Source: Acidobacteriota bacterium (lineage in GTDB: Bacteria; Acidobacteriota; Blastocatellia; UBA7656). From it: a stretch of DNA of 64,000 nt. The notes under the pieces are model-generated. The model had not been told where the DNA came from. It ran no database searches and saw nothing but the letters and a program-made list of their open reading frames with translations. Every line of letters starts with the position of its first letter. Position 1 is the first letter of the stretch. A program made the position numbers and the translations under genes. Below, piece by piece: positions 1 through 7,639 of the stretch. Location of the stretch: positions 1 to 64,000 of the forward strand of contig JBFMDH010000035.1 of the NCBI GenBank assembly GCA_040754075.1. The letters are read 5' to 3'.

Positions 1-127
1 TTTTGGGATTATGTTTGGCAAGCACTTTGGTAATGGCGGCGGTCAAAGTGGTTTTGCCGTGGTCGATGTGACCGATGGTGCCGACGTTGACGTGCGGTTT
101 ACTGCGATCAAATTTCTCTTTTGCCAT
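1..127 (-). CDS. tuf: Elongation factor Tu, N-terminal part (cut by window edge)
   Basis: The reverse strand encodes the first 42 residues of EF-Tu, the GTPase that brings aminoacyl-tRNA to the ribosome. The translation starts [20 protein letters not shown] and runs straight into the P-loop form HIDHGKTT (G1 motif), which is diagnostic for EF-Tu. ATG lies at 125-127 with an AAGGAGA ribosome binding site at 131-137. It is the last gene of a tRNA-tuf transcription unit: tRNA-Thr(GGT) ends about 145 bases upstream. The rest of the gene lies outside the window. Confidence 0.97.
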   Translation of the reverse strand, partial: MAKEKFDRSKPHVNVGTIGHIDHGKTTLTAAITKVLAKHNPK

Positions 128-270
128 AATTCTCCTTAAATAATTAGCCGAATATTTAGCGAGTTATGATTTCTCAGCACGGGGCTGATTTGTTATTCGG
201 GATTAAATGCCTGATGTATCTTCGCGGGTTGATAACATCGCGGAACCGATCAGGGTTAAGCCAGTTTCGA

Positions 271-345
<75 letters not shown>

Positions 346-352
346 ACACAAA

Positions 353-424
353 AGCGGGAGACGGGACTCGAACCCGCAACAGCTAGCTTGGAAGGCTAGT
401 ACTCTACCATTGAGTTACTCCCGC
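353..424 (-). tRNA. tRNA-Gly(TCC)
   Basis: Cloverleaf on the reverse strand with acceptor stem GCGGGAG/CTCCCGC, anticodon stem CTAGC/GCTAG, anticodon TCC and T-loop GTTCGAG. No encoded CCA is seen (the next bases are a T run). It lies 7 bases from tRNA-Thr(GGT), so the two are processed from one transcript. Confidence 0.96.
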
Positions 425-432
425 CTGGAGTT

Positions 433-492
433 AAGTAAAAAGTGAAAAGTAAAACCGAATATCTGATTATTTTTACTTTTCACTTTTTACTT
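433..492. repeat. Heptamer-phased inverted repeat between tRNA-Tyr and tRNA-Gly
   Basis: Two 22-nt arms (433-454 and 471-492) are perfect reverse complements around a 16-nt loop. Each arm consists of tandem 7-nt words (AAGTAAA / AAGTGAA). It is AT-rich, has no T run after it on the minus strand and sits inside a tRNA cluster, so a plain intrinsic terminator is unlikely. It belongs to the set of 7-nt-phased elements found elsewhere in the window. Confidence 0.85.
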
Positions 493-496
493 GCAA

Positions 497-584
497 TGGT
501 GCTGGGGGAAGGATTCGAACCTTCGTAGGGCGTTAGCCCGCCGGGTTTACAGCCCGGTGCCATTAACCACTCGACCACCCCAGC
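497..584 (-). tRNA. tRNA-Tyr(GTA)
   Basis: Type II tRNA on the reverse strand with a long variable arm. Acceptor stem is GCTGGGG/CCCCAGC, anticodon stem CCGGG/CCCGG, anticodon GTA and T arm GTTCGAATC. CCA is encoded at 497-499. It occupies the tyrU position of the classical tRNA-tufB operon. Confidence 0.96.
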
Positions 585-693
585 ATTTTCAACAGCAAGG
601 TTGAGTTTATCTTGCAACCTTCAACCCATCCGTTCATCTGAAGCCCTTTCAAACACACTTCTCTTGGCTTCTGAACGAAAATAAGAAACGGTC

Positions 694-723
694 ATTCTAA
701 ACGAAGATAGGATTTACACGCAA
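694..723 (-). promoter_or_regulatory. Possible sigma70-type promoter of the tRNA-Tyr-Gly-Thr-tuf unit
   Basis: On the reverse strand a -35-like TTGCGT (718-723) and a -10-like TAGAAT (694-699) are 18 bases apart, about 110 bases upstream of tRNA-Tyr. A promoter is expected here because a terminator-like hairpin at 796-830 separates this unit from tRNA-Thr(TGT). Only the match to consensus supports it. Confidence 0.35.
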
Positions 724-795
724 GGCGCTTTTTACATCAATCATCCCTTTGTTTCGAGATGCGTCGCTGAGTGCGCGGATTCCTTATTCTTTAAA

Positions 796-830
796 GATAA
801 AATAAAAAAGCGACCTTAATTAGGGTCGCC
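796..830 (-). terminator. Intrinsic terminator after tRNA-Thr(TGT)
   Basis: Read on the minus strand, a GCGACC/GGTCGC stem (824-829 with 810-815) with an 8-nt loop is followed directly by TTTTTTATTTT. This is a typical rho-independent terminator, 12 bases past the tRNA-Thr(TGT) 3' end. It would stop transcription before tRNA-Tyr. Confidence 0.75.
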
Positions 831-841
831 AGTCTTGATAA

Positions 842-915
842 TGCCGATGGAGGGAGTCGAACCCCCGACATCCTGATTACAAATCAGGCGCTCTGGCCAG
901 CTGAGCTACATCGGC
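842..915 (-). tRNA. tRNA-Thr(TGT)
   Basis: Cloverleaf on the reverse strand: acceptor stem GCCGATG/CATCGGC, anticodon stem CCTGA/TCAGG, anticodon TGT and T arm GGTTCGACTC. CCA is not encoded. It matches thrU, the first gene of the thrU-tyrU-glyT-thrT-tufB cluster. Confidence 0.96.
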
Positions 916-1040
916 GAATGTATTGAAAAACAGCTTTCCAAACAGAAGGTTGATGATACGCATCGCCTTACTGCATTGCAAGCATAAAATAAAATTGCTC
1001 TCTCGCCTTTGACCTACGGCTTTGCTATTATTCGCCACCT

Positions 1041-1970
1041 ATGCGCGGAATCGTTTTGGCGATAGCACAACGGTTATTGATTATCATTCCGGTGATGTGG
1101 GCAGTTGTCACCTTGGTTTTTTTACTCATTCACTTTGTGCCGGGCGATCCTGTCCGCCAACTCGTTGGGGAAAATGCTACCGAAGAACAATATCAAGCCG
1201 TAAAGACCGAACTCGGTTTAGATAAGCCTTTGCTTACCCAATACACCGACTATTGGAAGGGACTCGTTCGCGGCGATTGGGGAACCAATCCGGTGACCAG
1301 AGAACCGGTTCTCAAACGCATCGCTTCGCGTTACCCTTCAACGATTAAACTGGCGATTGCCGCAATGATCATTGCCATCTCAATCGCTATCCCCCTGGGA
1401 GTGACAGCGGCTACGCATAAAGGAAGTGCCATCGATAGTTTTTCAACTTTTCTCGCGCTACTTGGAATTTCGCTTCCCGGCTTTGCCCTGGGTCCCTTAT
1501 TGATGCTGATATTTTCGGTTGAACTCGGACTGATGCCGGTTTCCGGCGCGGGAAGTCTTGCCCATATCATTTTACCTGCGGTAACCATGGGAGCCGCGAT
1601 GTCTGCAATTTTGACGCGCATCGTTCGTTCAAGCGTTCTCGAAGAACTCGGCGAAGATTATGTGCGCACCGCTCGTGCCAAAGGACTACCCGAACGCACA
1701 GTCATCTATAAACACGTGTTGAAGAATGGTTTGATTCCGGTTGTCACAGTTATCGGTCTGCAATTCGGTGTATTGCTTGCCGGCGCAATTATCACCGAAC
1801 GGGTTTTTTCCTGGCCCGGGGTTGGCAGTTTATTGATTGATAGCATCAGCGAGCGCGATTACAAACTCACACAAGGCTGCATTCTGGTGATTGCTTCAAC
1901 CTATGTTTTCGTCAACACGGCAACCGATCTGCTCTACCGGTTCCTTGACCCGCGCATCAAAGTTGATTAA
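1041..1970 (+). CDS. ABC transporter permease, DppB/OppB type
   Basis: A 309-residue inner-membrane permease of a peptide/nickel-type ABC importer. The N-terminal transmembrane helix (about residues 8-30) is followed by the family signature FVPGDPVRQL and an ELGLDKPLLTQY segment. Further helices lie at about 100-125, 135-158, 172-195, 235-258 and 280-300. The EAA-type loop that contacts the ATPase is visible as DYVRTARAKGLPERTVIYKH (about 207-226). Length is normal for DppB. Its DppC-type partner is at 2881-3693, but no substrate-binding protein or ATPase gene lies in the window, so the substrate cannot be named. A methyltransferase gene starts 8 bases after its stop. Confidence 0.92.
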   Translation: MRGIVLAIAQRLLIIIPVMWAVVTLVFLLIHFVPGDPVRQLVGENATEEQYQAVKTELGLDKPLLTQYTDYWKGLVRGDWGTNPVTREPVLKRIASRYPSTIKLAIAAMIIAISIAIPLGVTAATHKGSAIDSFSTFLALLGISLPGFALGPLLMLIFSVELGLMPVSGAGSLAHIILPAVTMGAAMSAILTRIVRSSVLEELGEDYVRTARAKGLPERTVIYKHVLKNGLIPVVTVIGLQFGVLLAGAIITERVFSWPGVGSLLIDSISERDYKLTQGCILVIASTYVFVNTATDLLYRFLDPRIKVD

Positions 1971-1978
1971 TTGGGACT

Positions 1979-2800
1979 ATGGGTTATTTGACCAAAAGTA
2001 AAATCATCCGACCGAAACATCGAAGCATGGCGCTGAATCGTATTTATAAAGGCAATAGTCTGGAACTAATCAACCGTTTGCCGGATGCCTTCATCGATTT
2101 AGTCATTTGTGACGGTCCCTATGGAATCACTGGAAATGATTGGGACAAGATTTCCGATATTCAGTCGTTCAACCTGAATTTAATTCGTCTGTTTTCGCAA
2201 AAATTAAAGCCCGGCGGCGCGCTTTATCTGTTTGGTAAACCCGATTGCATCGATTTTATTGATTATCGCGAGTATTTGAATCTGAATGCGAAACTCGTGT
2301 GGTATCAACCGAGCCGTTTGGCGCAAGGCAAAAAAAATTACACCAATAACTATGACCTGATTTGTTATTTCACCAAAGGAAAAGCGAAAACTTTTAACCT
2401 CGATGACATACGTGTGCCGCAACTGGTTGAACTCGAACATCGCAAACGCTGCGAAAACGTCCCATCAGTTCGGAATGGGCACTATGGCAAAACCAAATTC
2501 AATGCGCGCGGGAAAAATCCCGGTGATGTGTGGGGGGATATTAAACAACTGACTTATAAATCGCACGAATTGGTCAGTCGTGATCTGCTTCATACAATTC
2601 AAAAACCAATGAAACTCATTGAACGCCTGGTTCGCGCCAGCTCCAACGAAAACGAAATTGTCTTAGACCCCTTTTGCGGGGTCGGAACGACTGCCGTCGT
2701 TTGTCAAAAGCTCAGGCGAAATTTTATCGGATTTGAAATGAATCCTGCTTACATTGCGATTGCCAAAAAGCGCATGGTGCAGGCAATTCTGGAAGCTTGA
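1979..2800 (+). CDS. Orphan DNA methyltransferase (N6-adenine/N4-cytosine, beta class)
   Basis: A SAM-dependent DNA amino-methyltransferase. The catalytic motif IV comes first (DGPYGITGNDWD, about residues 45-56) and the SAM-binding motif I comes last (DPFCGVGTTAVVC, about 231-243, followed by RNFIGFEMN). That order defines the beta class (motif IV, target recognition, motif I). Motif IV reads DGPY instead of the usual DPPY. Family members usually begin near the second methionine (MALNRIYKGNSLEL), so translation may start at 2027 rather than 1979; neither site has a strong Shine-Dalgarno. No restriction endonuclease is adjacent. The gene sits between dppB-like and dppC-like genes in the same direction, so it was probably inserted into that operon. 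Recognition sequence unknown. Confidence 0.88.
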   Translation: MGYLTKSKIIRPKHRSMALNRIYKGNSLELINRLPDAFIDLVICDGPYGITGNDWDKISDIQSFNLNLIRLFSQKLKPGGALYLFGKPDCIDFIDYREYLNLNAKLVWYQPSRLAQGKKNYTNNYDLICYFTKGKAKTFNLDDIRVPQLVELEHRKRCENVPSVRNGHYGKTKFNARGKNPGDVWGDIKQLTYKSHELVSRDLLHTIQKPMKLIERLVRASSNENEIVLDPFCGVGTTAVVCQKLRRNFIGFEMNPAYIAIAKKRMVQAILEA

Positions 2801-2880
2801 TTTTTTTTTGGCGTTTATAAAAGTTATTACAAAATCGTTGTTTCAATTATCAACTGAAATCATGAAAAGAAATTCAGGAC

Positions 2881-3693
2881 ATGAATAAAGTCGCAAAATT
2901 CGGATTGGTAGTAATTATTGTTTTTGTTTTGATGGCGGCGCTTTCGCCGCTCATTGCTTCATGGGAAAAAGTTCAACAGCAGGATTTGATTGCAAGGCTC
3001 GAATCACCTGACGCCACACACTGGATGGGGCGCGACCAGTTGGGGCGCGATGTGATGACGCGAATCATTTATGGGGCGCGCGTTTCCATGCTGGTCGGAT
3101 TATCCGTGGTGACGATTTCATCGATTATCGGCGTCCTCATCGGTTCATTCGCCGGTTATAAAGGCGGTTGGACTGATCGGCTGATTTCCAGTTTTTTATT
3201 CAATGTCTTTTTATCGTTTCCGGGCATTTTGCTAGCCATCGCGATGGTCGCGTTTTTAGGGCCAAGCGTGCGCAATTTGATTTTTGCGCTGTCGATTATC
3301 GGTTGGGTCGGATATGCGCGGCTGATTCGCGCGCAGGTTTTGAAAGTCCGTGAATACGATTTCGTTACCGCTGCGCGGGCGCTCGGCGCAAGCGATTTCA
3401 GAATTTTACTCAAACACATTTTGCCCAATTCGATTCAACCGCTGATTGTGCAGGCGTCGCTTGGCATGGCGGGTGCGATACTGTCTGAAGCGGGGATGAG
3501 TTTTTTAGGATTGGGAGTTCCCGAACCGATTCCTTCGTGGGGCAAAATGATTGATGATTCGCGCGAGTTCTGGTTCACCGCGCCACACCTGTTTATCTTT
3601 CCGGGACTGATGATTGCGCTCGCCGTTCTGGCATTTAATTTTTTAGGCGATGGACTGCGCGAACGCCTGGACCCGCGCCAACGACCGCGCTAA
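2881..3693 (+). CDS. ABC transporter permease, DppC/OppC type
   Basis: A 270-residue permease that pairs with the DppB-type protein upstream. One N-terminal helix (about residues 7-27) is followed by the DppC signature HWMGRDQLGRDVMTRIIYGAR (split here: HWMGRDQLGRD, VMTRIIYGAR) and SMLVGLSVV. The ATPase-contact loop appears as DFVTAARALGASDFRILLKH (about 160-179), then the SEAGMSFLGLGV helix typical of the family. The C-terminus RERLDPRQRPR is characteristic. It is separated from dppB by the methyltransferase gene and an 80-base gap, so the two permease genes are probably still co-transcribed. Confidence 0.92.
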   Translation: MNKVAKFGLVVIIVFVLMAALSPLIASWEKVQQQDLIARLESPDATHWMGRDQLGRDVMTRIIYGARVSMLVGLSVVTISSIIGVLIGSFAGYKGGWTDRLISSFLFNVFLSFPGILLAIAMVAFLGPSVRNLIFALSIIGWVGYARLIRAQVLKVREYDFVTAARALGASDFRILLKHILPNSIQPLIVQASLGMAGAILSEAGMSFLGLGVPEPIPSWGKMIDDSREFWFTAPHLFIFPGLMIALAVLAFNFLGDGLRERLDPRQRPR

Positions 3694-3697
3694 AGAA

Positions 3698-3725
3698 GGT
3701 AAAAGCAAAAAGGCAAAAGTAAAAA
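3698..3725. repeat. Single-armed heptamer-phased repeat
   Basis: Four consecutive 7-nt A-rich words (GGTAAAA, GCAAAAA, GGCAAAA, GTAAAAA) start 4 bases after the dppC-like stop codon. No inverted partner was found nearby, unlike the other loci. Low complexity makes this the weakest member of the set. Confidence 0.45.
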
Positions 3726-3796
3726 AGCGGTAGATTAGAAATTAACCTCTTCCGTGTTGCCGCCGGTCTTCGGATAATGAAACAATTCGATTCAAG

Positions 3797-4138
3797 ATGT
3801 CCGAGCCAAAAGATTATGCCAGGCTGCAATATATTTATGTGACGACCACTGGTCGTAAAAGCGGCTTGCCACGTGAAATCGAAATCTGGTTTGTCGAACG
3901 GGCAGGGAAGTTCTACATTCTCGCCGAACATTTTTTCAAAGCCAACTGGGTGCAAAACATTCAACAAAATCCCTGCATTCACCTTCGATTCGCCAAAGAT
4001 GAATTTCCAGCGACTGCGCGAGTGCTTGATGAAACCCGTGATGCTGAAACCTGGCAAGCGGTGCAACGACTTTCACGAGAGAAGTATGGCTGGGGCGAAG
4101 GTTTGCCGGTGGAAATCAGCCTTGATGAGGGATGGTAA
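3797..4138 (+). CDS. Deazaflavin-dependent nitroreductase (DDN/DUF385) family protein
   Basis: A 113-residue split-barrel flavoprotein-like protein. The signature TTTGRKSGLPREIEIWF (about residues 16-32) and the following YILAEHFFKANWVQNI are typical of the DDN family, whose known members bind the deazaflavin F420 and reduce quinones or nitro compounds. It is a little shorter than the mycobacterial proteins. No membrane segment is seen. Its last 23 bases overlap the 3' end of the convergent ExbB-like gene. A second F420-type split-barrel gene lies at 5216. Cofactor use is inferred from family, not shown. Confidence 0.8.
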   Translation: MSEPKDYARLQYIYVTTTGRKSGLPREIEIWFVERAGKFYILAEHFFKANWVQNIQQNPCIHLRFAKDEFPATARVLDETRDAETWQAVQRLSREKYGWGEGLPVEISLDEGW

Positions 4139-4997
4139 AGAACGTGGTCTGGTGAATCAGTTTCGGTTCTGACTCGGTTGTCGAATTGAGGCATCTCTCT
4201 TCTTGAATTGCGCTGACGGTTTGCCTGGAGACGTTAGTGAGCATTAGGCGATTAAGAATTTCTCTTGAGGAATAATCAACTTCGTTCAATATGCGAGATG
4301 CTTTTTTCGATAACCTTTTATAAAACCCAAGTGCTCCCCCTCCGATTACCGAAGAATATAAAGCAATGTTGGGAATTTCATAAATCCAAGGCATTGGTGA
4401 GAAATAGTATTCATCATTTGAATTAACCGCCAACAGCGCAGTGTATAAACACACAATGGTTCCGACTAAACCGGCACATAAACTCATTATCCCGATATTT
4501 TTCAGTGCCTTTAATCTGCTTTTTAATTCGATTTCGCTTTGCGTCAAGGCATACTCGTAGGCAACTGCATAAAAATCGTTTTCTTCGGCTTGGGTTGCAC
4601 AAATATTTTGCTTGGTTCGTATAACCTCATAAGTCGAAGTAGCAAGGGGATGAGTTTTATAGCGTTGTGAAATTTTAATTGCCTCTGCGATTTGACTGGT
4701 GGTTAAAGCGAGTAGGATTCTGCGCGTGAACAATTTTAAATTTTTTTGTATGGATGAAAACGACAACTGTCTCTCGATAATGAGACCAACTGATGCAAAA
4801 AATAATATCCACAGTGAGAAATACAATAGCGCCAGGAACGCATCATTGTCCCATAGTGGGCGGTAATATTCATAAGATTCAAGAGGACAAGCCTGTACGA
4901 CTATTGCCTTCGACTCATTGATTAAAGGGAGCGCAATGAGTAAGAACCAAGCGAATATCATATCGTTTGTAAGTGACGAATTTCTGGTTGATCGCAT
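4116..4997 (-). CDS. Divergent MotA/TolQ/ExbB-like membrane protein
   Basis: A 293-residue membrane protein. The chosen ATG at 4997 has AAGGAG 6 bases upstream; a longer reading to 5039 lacks this. Transmembrane segments lie at about residues 15-32, 57-77, 172-195 and 212-232. The layout resembles the ExbB/TolQ channel family: one helix, a long cytoplasmic stretch, then two helices beginning LKNIGIMSLCAGLVGTIVCL and ALYSSVIGGGALGFY. The GLVGTI and ALYSSVIGGG steps match the conserved pore helices. No ExbD/TolR partner is adjacent. Sequence match to the family is weak, so a different four-helix membrane protein remains possible. The 3' end overlaps the convergent gene by 23 bases. Confidence 0.55.
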   Translation of the reverse strand: MRSTRNSSLTNDMIFAWFLLIALPLINESKAIVVQACPLESYEYYRPLWDNDAFLALLYFSLWILFFASVGLIIERQLSFSSIQKNLKLFTRRILLALTTSQIAEAIKISQRYKTHPLATSTYEVIRTKQNICATQAEENDFYAVAYEYALTQSEIELKSRLKALKNIGIMSLCAGLVGTIVCLYTALLAVNSNDEYYFSPMPWIYEIPNIALYSSVIGGGALGFYKRLSKKASRILNEVDYSSREILNRLMLTNVSRQTVSAIQEERCLNSTTESEPKLIHQTTFFTIPHQG

Positions 4998-5215
4998 AGA
5001 GAACTCCTTAATCCATTCCTGCTTGCCAGAAAGCCTCAATGCTTAGCGCAAGTAGCCAGAGAGTTAGTGATGGTGAATTATTGAAGGAATATTCGGCGCT
5101 GCATCTTTAGACACTCTCAGTTCTGAAAAAGTTCCCCATCTGCGGCTTCACAAATCGCAAGCGAGAGTTTTAAATTAAACGAGAAACATCAAATTGAACA
5201 AAAGGAGAAAATTTT

Positions 5216-5614
5216 ATGACATCGGCGATACCGGAAAAATATCTTGACCTGTTTGATAAGAAAGCTTTTGCGAGTTTAGCGACGATTTTGCCCAATGGCG
5301 CGCCGCAAGTGACTCCCGTATGGGTTGATTTCGACGGCACCCACGTCATTGTGAATTCGGCTCGCGGTCGGCAAAAAGATCGCAATATGAAACAAAACGC
5401 TGCCGTCGCGCTTTCGATTCTCGACCCGGAAAACCCCTACCGCTACCTGGAAGTTCGCGGTCACGTCAGCGAAATCACCGAAGAGGGAGCCGACGCGCAC
5501 ATTGATAAAATGGCGAAAAAATATATGGGATTGGATACCTACCCGTATCGAAGCGCCAATGAAGTGCGGGTGATGTACAAAATCACGCCTGAACATTTCA
5601 CCCATATGGGCTAA
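5216..5614 (+). CDS. PPOX-class F420-dependent oxidoreductase (split-barrel) family protein
   Basis: A 132-residue pyridoxamine-phosphate-oxidase-like split barrel. The start is fixed by AAAGGAG 8 bases upstream of ATG. The N-terminal SLATILPNGAPQVTPVWVDF and the VNSARGRQKDRNMKQN segment are hallmarks of the Rv1155-type group, whose members bind F420 or FMN. The C-terminus (YRYLEVRGHVSEI, then YPYRSANEVRVMYKI) completes the barrel. Reaction and substrate cannot be deduced. An inverted repeat that may act as terminator follows at 5638-5679. Confidence 0.82.
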   Translation: MTSAIPEKYLDLFDKKAFASLATILPNGAPQVTPVWVDFDGTHVIVNSARGRQKDRNMKQNAAVALSILDPENPYRYLEVRGHVSEITEEGADAHIDKMAKKYMGLDTYPYRSANEVRVMYKITPEHFTHMG

Positions 5615-5637
5615 GCGATTTAATGGGGATGTCAAAA

Positions 5638-5679
5638 TGATGAAGGTTGAAAGCGTCTCTATCTTTTCAACCTTCATCA
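5638..5679. repeat. 15-bp inverted repeat downstream of the PPOX gene
   Basis: Arms 5638-5652 and 5665-5679 are perfect reverse complements (TGATGAAGGTTGAAA) with a 12-nt loop. The arms show 7-nt spacing of TGAAGGT/TGAAAGC, so the repeat may be a short member of the heptamer-phased set. It is followed by only a mixed A/T tract, but it could still end transcription between two convergent genes. Confidence 0.65.
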
Positions 5680-5715
5680 AGAAAAATATTCTAAACGAGA
5701 GTAAAAACTTATGCC

Positions 5716-6180
5716 TTATGTCGCGGTTTTCTTGAATTGTTCGGCAAGCATTTCATGGCGATAATCAAATAACCGCTGCAATTTTTTTCGCACGAAAGCG
5801 CCTGCCACCCACTCGCCCAACCAACCCATCGGCAATTCGTAATCGACTTCATCAATCATCAACGTCGTTCCTCTATCGGTAGGCACAAAACGATGCTGAT
5901 GGAGCCAGCAGGCAAATGGCCCACGCCTTTGGACATCGATAAAAAGTTGGTTGGGAATATACTCGATGTGCTCAGCTTCCCACCTCTGCCACAAAAAGCC
6001 GGTTTTGGTTTTGAGCAACACTTTGGAACCTATTTGAATGCCCTTGGTGCGCTCAAGCACTTCGACCTTTTCCCATGGTGGTGTGAGAATTTCAAGAGCC
6101 TCAGGGGTTTCATGAAAGGCAAATACCTGGTCAATCGGAGCGTCGATTTCCGATTGCTTGATAAATTTCTGTTTCGACAT
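5716..6180 (-). CDS. SRPBCC (START/cyclase-like) family protein
   Basis: A 154-residue single-domain protein of the SRPBCC hydrophobic-pocket fold. The opening FIKQSEIDAPIDQVFAFHE and the end of the domain (TTLMIDEVDYELPMGWLGEW, then a C-terminal helix FVRKKLQRLFDYR) follow the usual pattern of ligand-binding cyclase/dehydrase-like members. ATG at 6180 (MSKQKF) is preferred; a GTG 12 bases upstream is possible. The proteins bind lipids or small hydrophobic molecules, and no ligand can be named here. Confidence 0.75.
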   Translation of the reverse strand: MSKQKFIKQSEIDAPIDQVFAFHETPEALEILTPPWEKVEVLERTKGIQIGSKVLLKTKTGFLWQRWEAEHIEYIPNQLFIDVQRRGPFACWLHQHRFVPTDRGTTLMIDEVDYELPMGWLGEWVAGAFVRKKLQRLFDYRHEMLAEQFKKTAT

Positions 6181-6275
6181 TGGGAGTTTCACAGCGGGTT
6201 ATTGGTGCCCGCCCAATCTGACAAGGTCTTTTTCGATTGGTGAAAATTTGCGATACAGGCGGCTTGCGTCCCTTT

Positions 6276-7580
6276 TTATTTTCCGTCCTGCGGAATCAAT
6301 TTGTAAGCAATGTCTTTATAAACGATGATGGCGCGGTCAAAAGCCGAAAAGTATTTCTGCAAATCGGAATGTTTTTCAAGAATGCTCTTATAAGTGTCGC
6401 TATCTTTGACAACCGTAACCATAGCTATCTTTTTATCGCTGCGGAAATTTTCATCCGTCCAGACACCATCGACCAGCCAGAATCGTTTGCCGGAAATGCG
6501 GCGGGAATTGGCAGGATTGACGCGGTCGCGACTGGAAGGCTCTCGTAACGCGCTACCTGCACTGAGTGCCTTTGGCGTTCCACTTGAACCGCCGGGCGCA
6601 CTTGCGCTTGGACTTGAACTTTCTGGGCGAATAGTTGGTTTACTCTCTTTTGATTTTGAAGAATCGGTGGTATTGCCCTTTTTTATAGTGACGGACTTGC
6701 CTGATTCACTGTCGGCTTCTACGCGCGTTGCATCTTTGGATTCTACGCGACCAAGCGGTTCAGCCGCAGGCGCGGGTTTTGCCGCTTCAGGTTGCGCGGT
6801 TGATGGCGCAGCCGTGGTGTCATCTGTTTTCGCTGCCTCATCACGTTTATCACTCGCAGCAGCCCGTTCTTCTTTTGCGGGTTCACTGGCTGGAGTCGTA
6901 GTCGGCTGGTCATCCGTTGTCGATGCACTGGCTGGCGCGGCTCCCGTTTCATCTTTGCCTGCGGTTGTCTGCGTTGCCGATTTTTCGCTTGGTTGTTCCG
7001 CCGGATTCGTTGAATTAGGGGGAGTGGAACTCGGCGGTGTGGCAGGATTAGCAACCGAACGCCCAGCATGTTCATGGGCATCTTCGGTAGCCGGCTTGGT
7101 TTGGGCTATTTCGGAGTTCGGATTTTTTTGCGTCAGTACCAGCGGAATCGCGATAGCGAGGATGATGGCGGCACTTGCCGCCAGCGCAAATTGCGGTGAA
7201 GCCAGTAGCCCAAGCCAGGCTTTCAGCTTTGCCAGCCAACTCGATTGTTCAATGCCTGATGATTTGACCTTATGATTATCGATGACTGGTGCTTGAGCCG
7301 CTCGGCTTGCCATCGCAGCCGCGGCAACAGCCTTCACCTCAATGCCATCGGCTTCGACCAGACGAGCAAGCGCGATAACATTCTGGCGACACATTGAACA
7401 GGCGGAAAGATGAAATTCATATTGCGCCTGTTCACTTTCCTTCATTGCGCGCTCAAGGTAGGCGTTTGCTAAATCCGGGTCGAATCCTTCGCACTGTAAA
7501 TTTGGTTGCACCTGCCGCTTCAGATAATTTCGCAGCAGATGATCCATTACCCCATCTTCGGTTTTTCCTAACTTCTCCAT
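6276..7580 (-). CDS. Zinc-finger anti-sigma factor, membrane-anchored, with long Pro/Thr/Ser/Ala/Glu linker
   Basis: A 434-residue probable anti-sigma factor. Residues about 57-64 contain HLSACSMC, the HxxxCxxC metal-binding motif of zinc-finger anti-sigma domains. One transmembrane helix lies at about 131-151 (FALAASAAIILAIAIPLVL). The next ~200 residues are a low-complexity P/T/S/A/E-rich linker, expected to be extracytoplasmic. A compact ~75-residue C-terminal domain follows (RRISGKRFWLVDG to YKLIPQDGK). It lies 59 bases downstream of the sigma factor gene on the same strand, the usual sigma/anti-sigma arrangement. The function of the C-terminal domain, perhaps signal sensing, is not recognised. 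Confidence 0.8.
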   Translation of the reverse strand: MEKLGKTEDGVMDHLLRNYLKRQVQPNLQCEGFDPDLANAYLERAMKESEQAQYEFHLSACSMCRQNVIALARLVEADGIEVKAVAAAAMASRAAQAPVIDNHKVKSSGIEQSSWLAKLKAWLGLLASPQFALAASAAIILAIAIPLVLTQKNPNSEIAQTKPATEDAHEHAGRSVANPATPPSSTPPNSTNPAEQPSEKSATQTTAGKDETGAAPASASTTDDQPTTTPASEPAKEERAAASDKRDEAAKTDDTTAAPSTAQPEAAKPAPAAEPLGRVESKDATRVEADSESGKSVTIKKGNTTDSSKSKESKPTIRPESSSPSASAPGGSSGTPKALSAGSALREPSSRDRVNPANSRRISGKRFWLVDGVWTDENFRSDKKIAMVTVVKDSDTYKSILEKHSDLQKYFSAFDRAIIVYKDIAYKLIPQDGK

Positions 7581-7639
7581 TGCTCTTTACTGCTTCCTTG
7601 CAAGAGAACGCCTTTAAGCGTTCGGCTTGCGATTTTTTT

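Noticed and set aside
433-492. Intrinsic terminator between tRNA-Tyr and tRNA-Gly
   Set aside because: Stem is AT-rich with no following U-run, and the downstream tRNAs and tuf would be cut off; a repeat element fits better.
6394-7275. 293-codon plus-strand frame opposite the anti-sigma gene
   Set aside because: It is the complement of the Pro/Thr/Ser/Ala linker; the minus-strand product has a zinc finger and a membrane helix.
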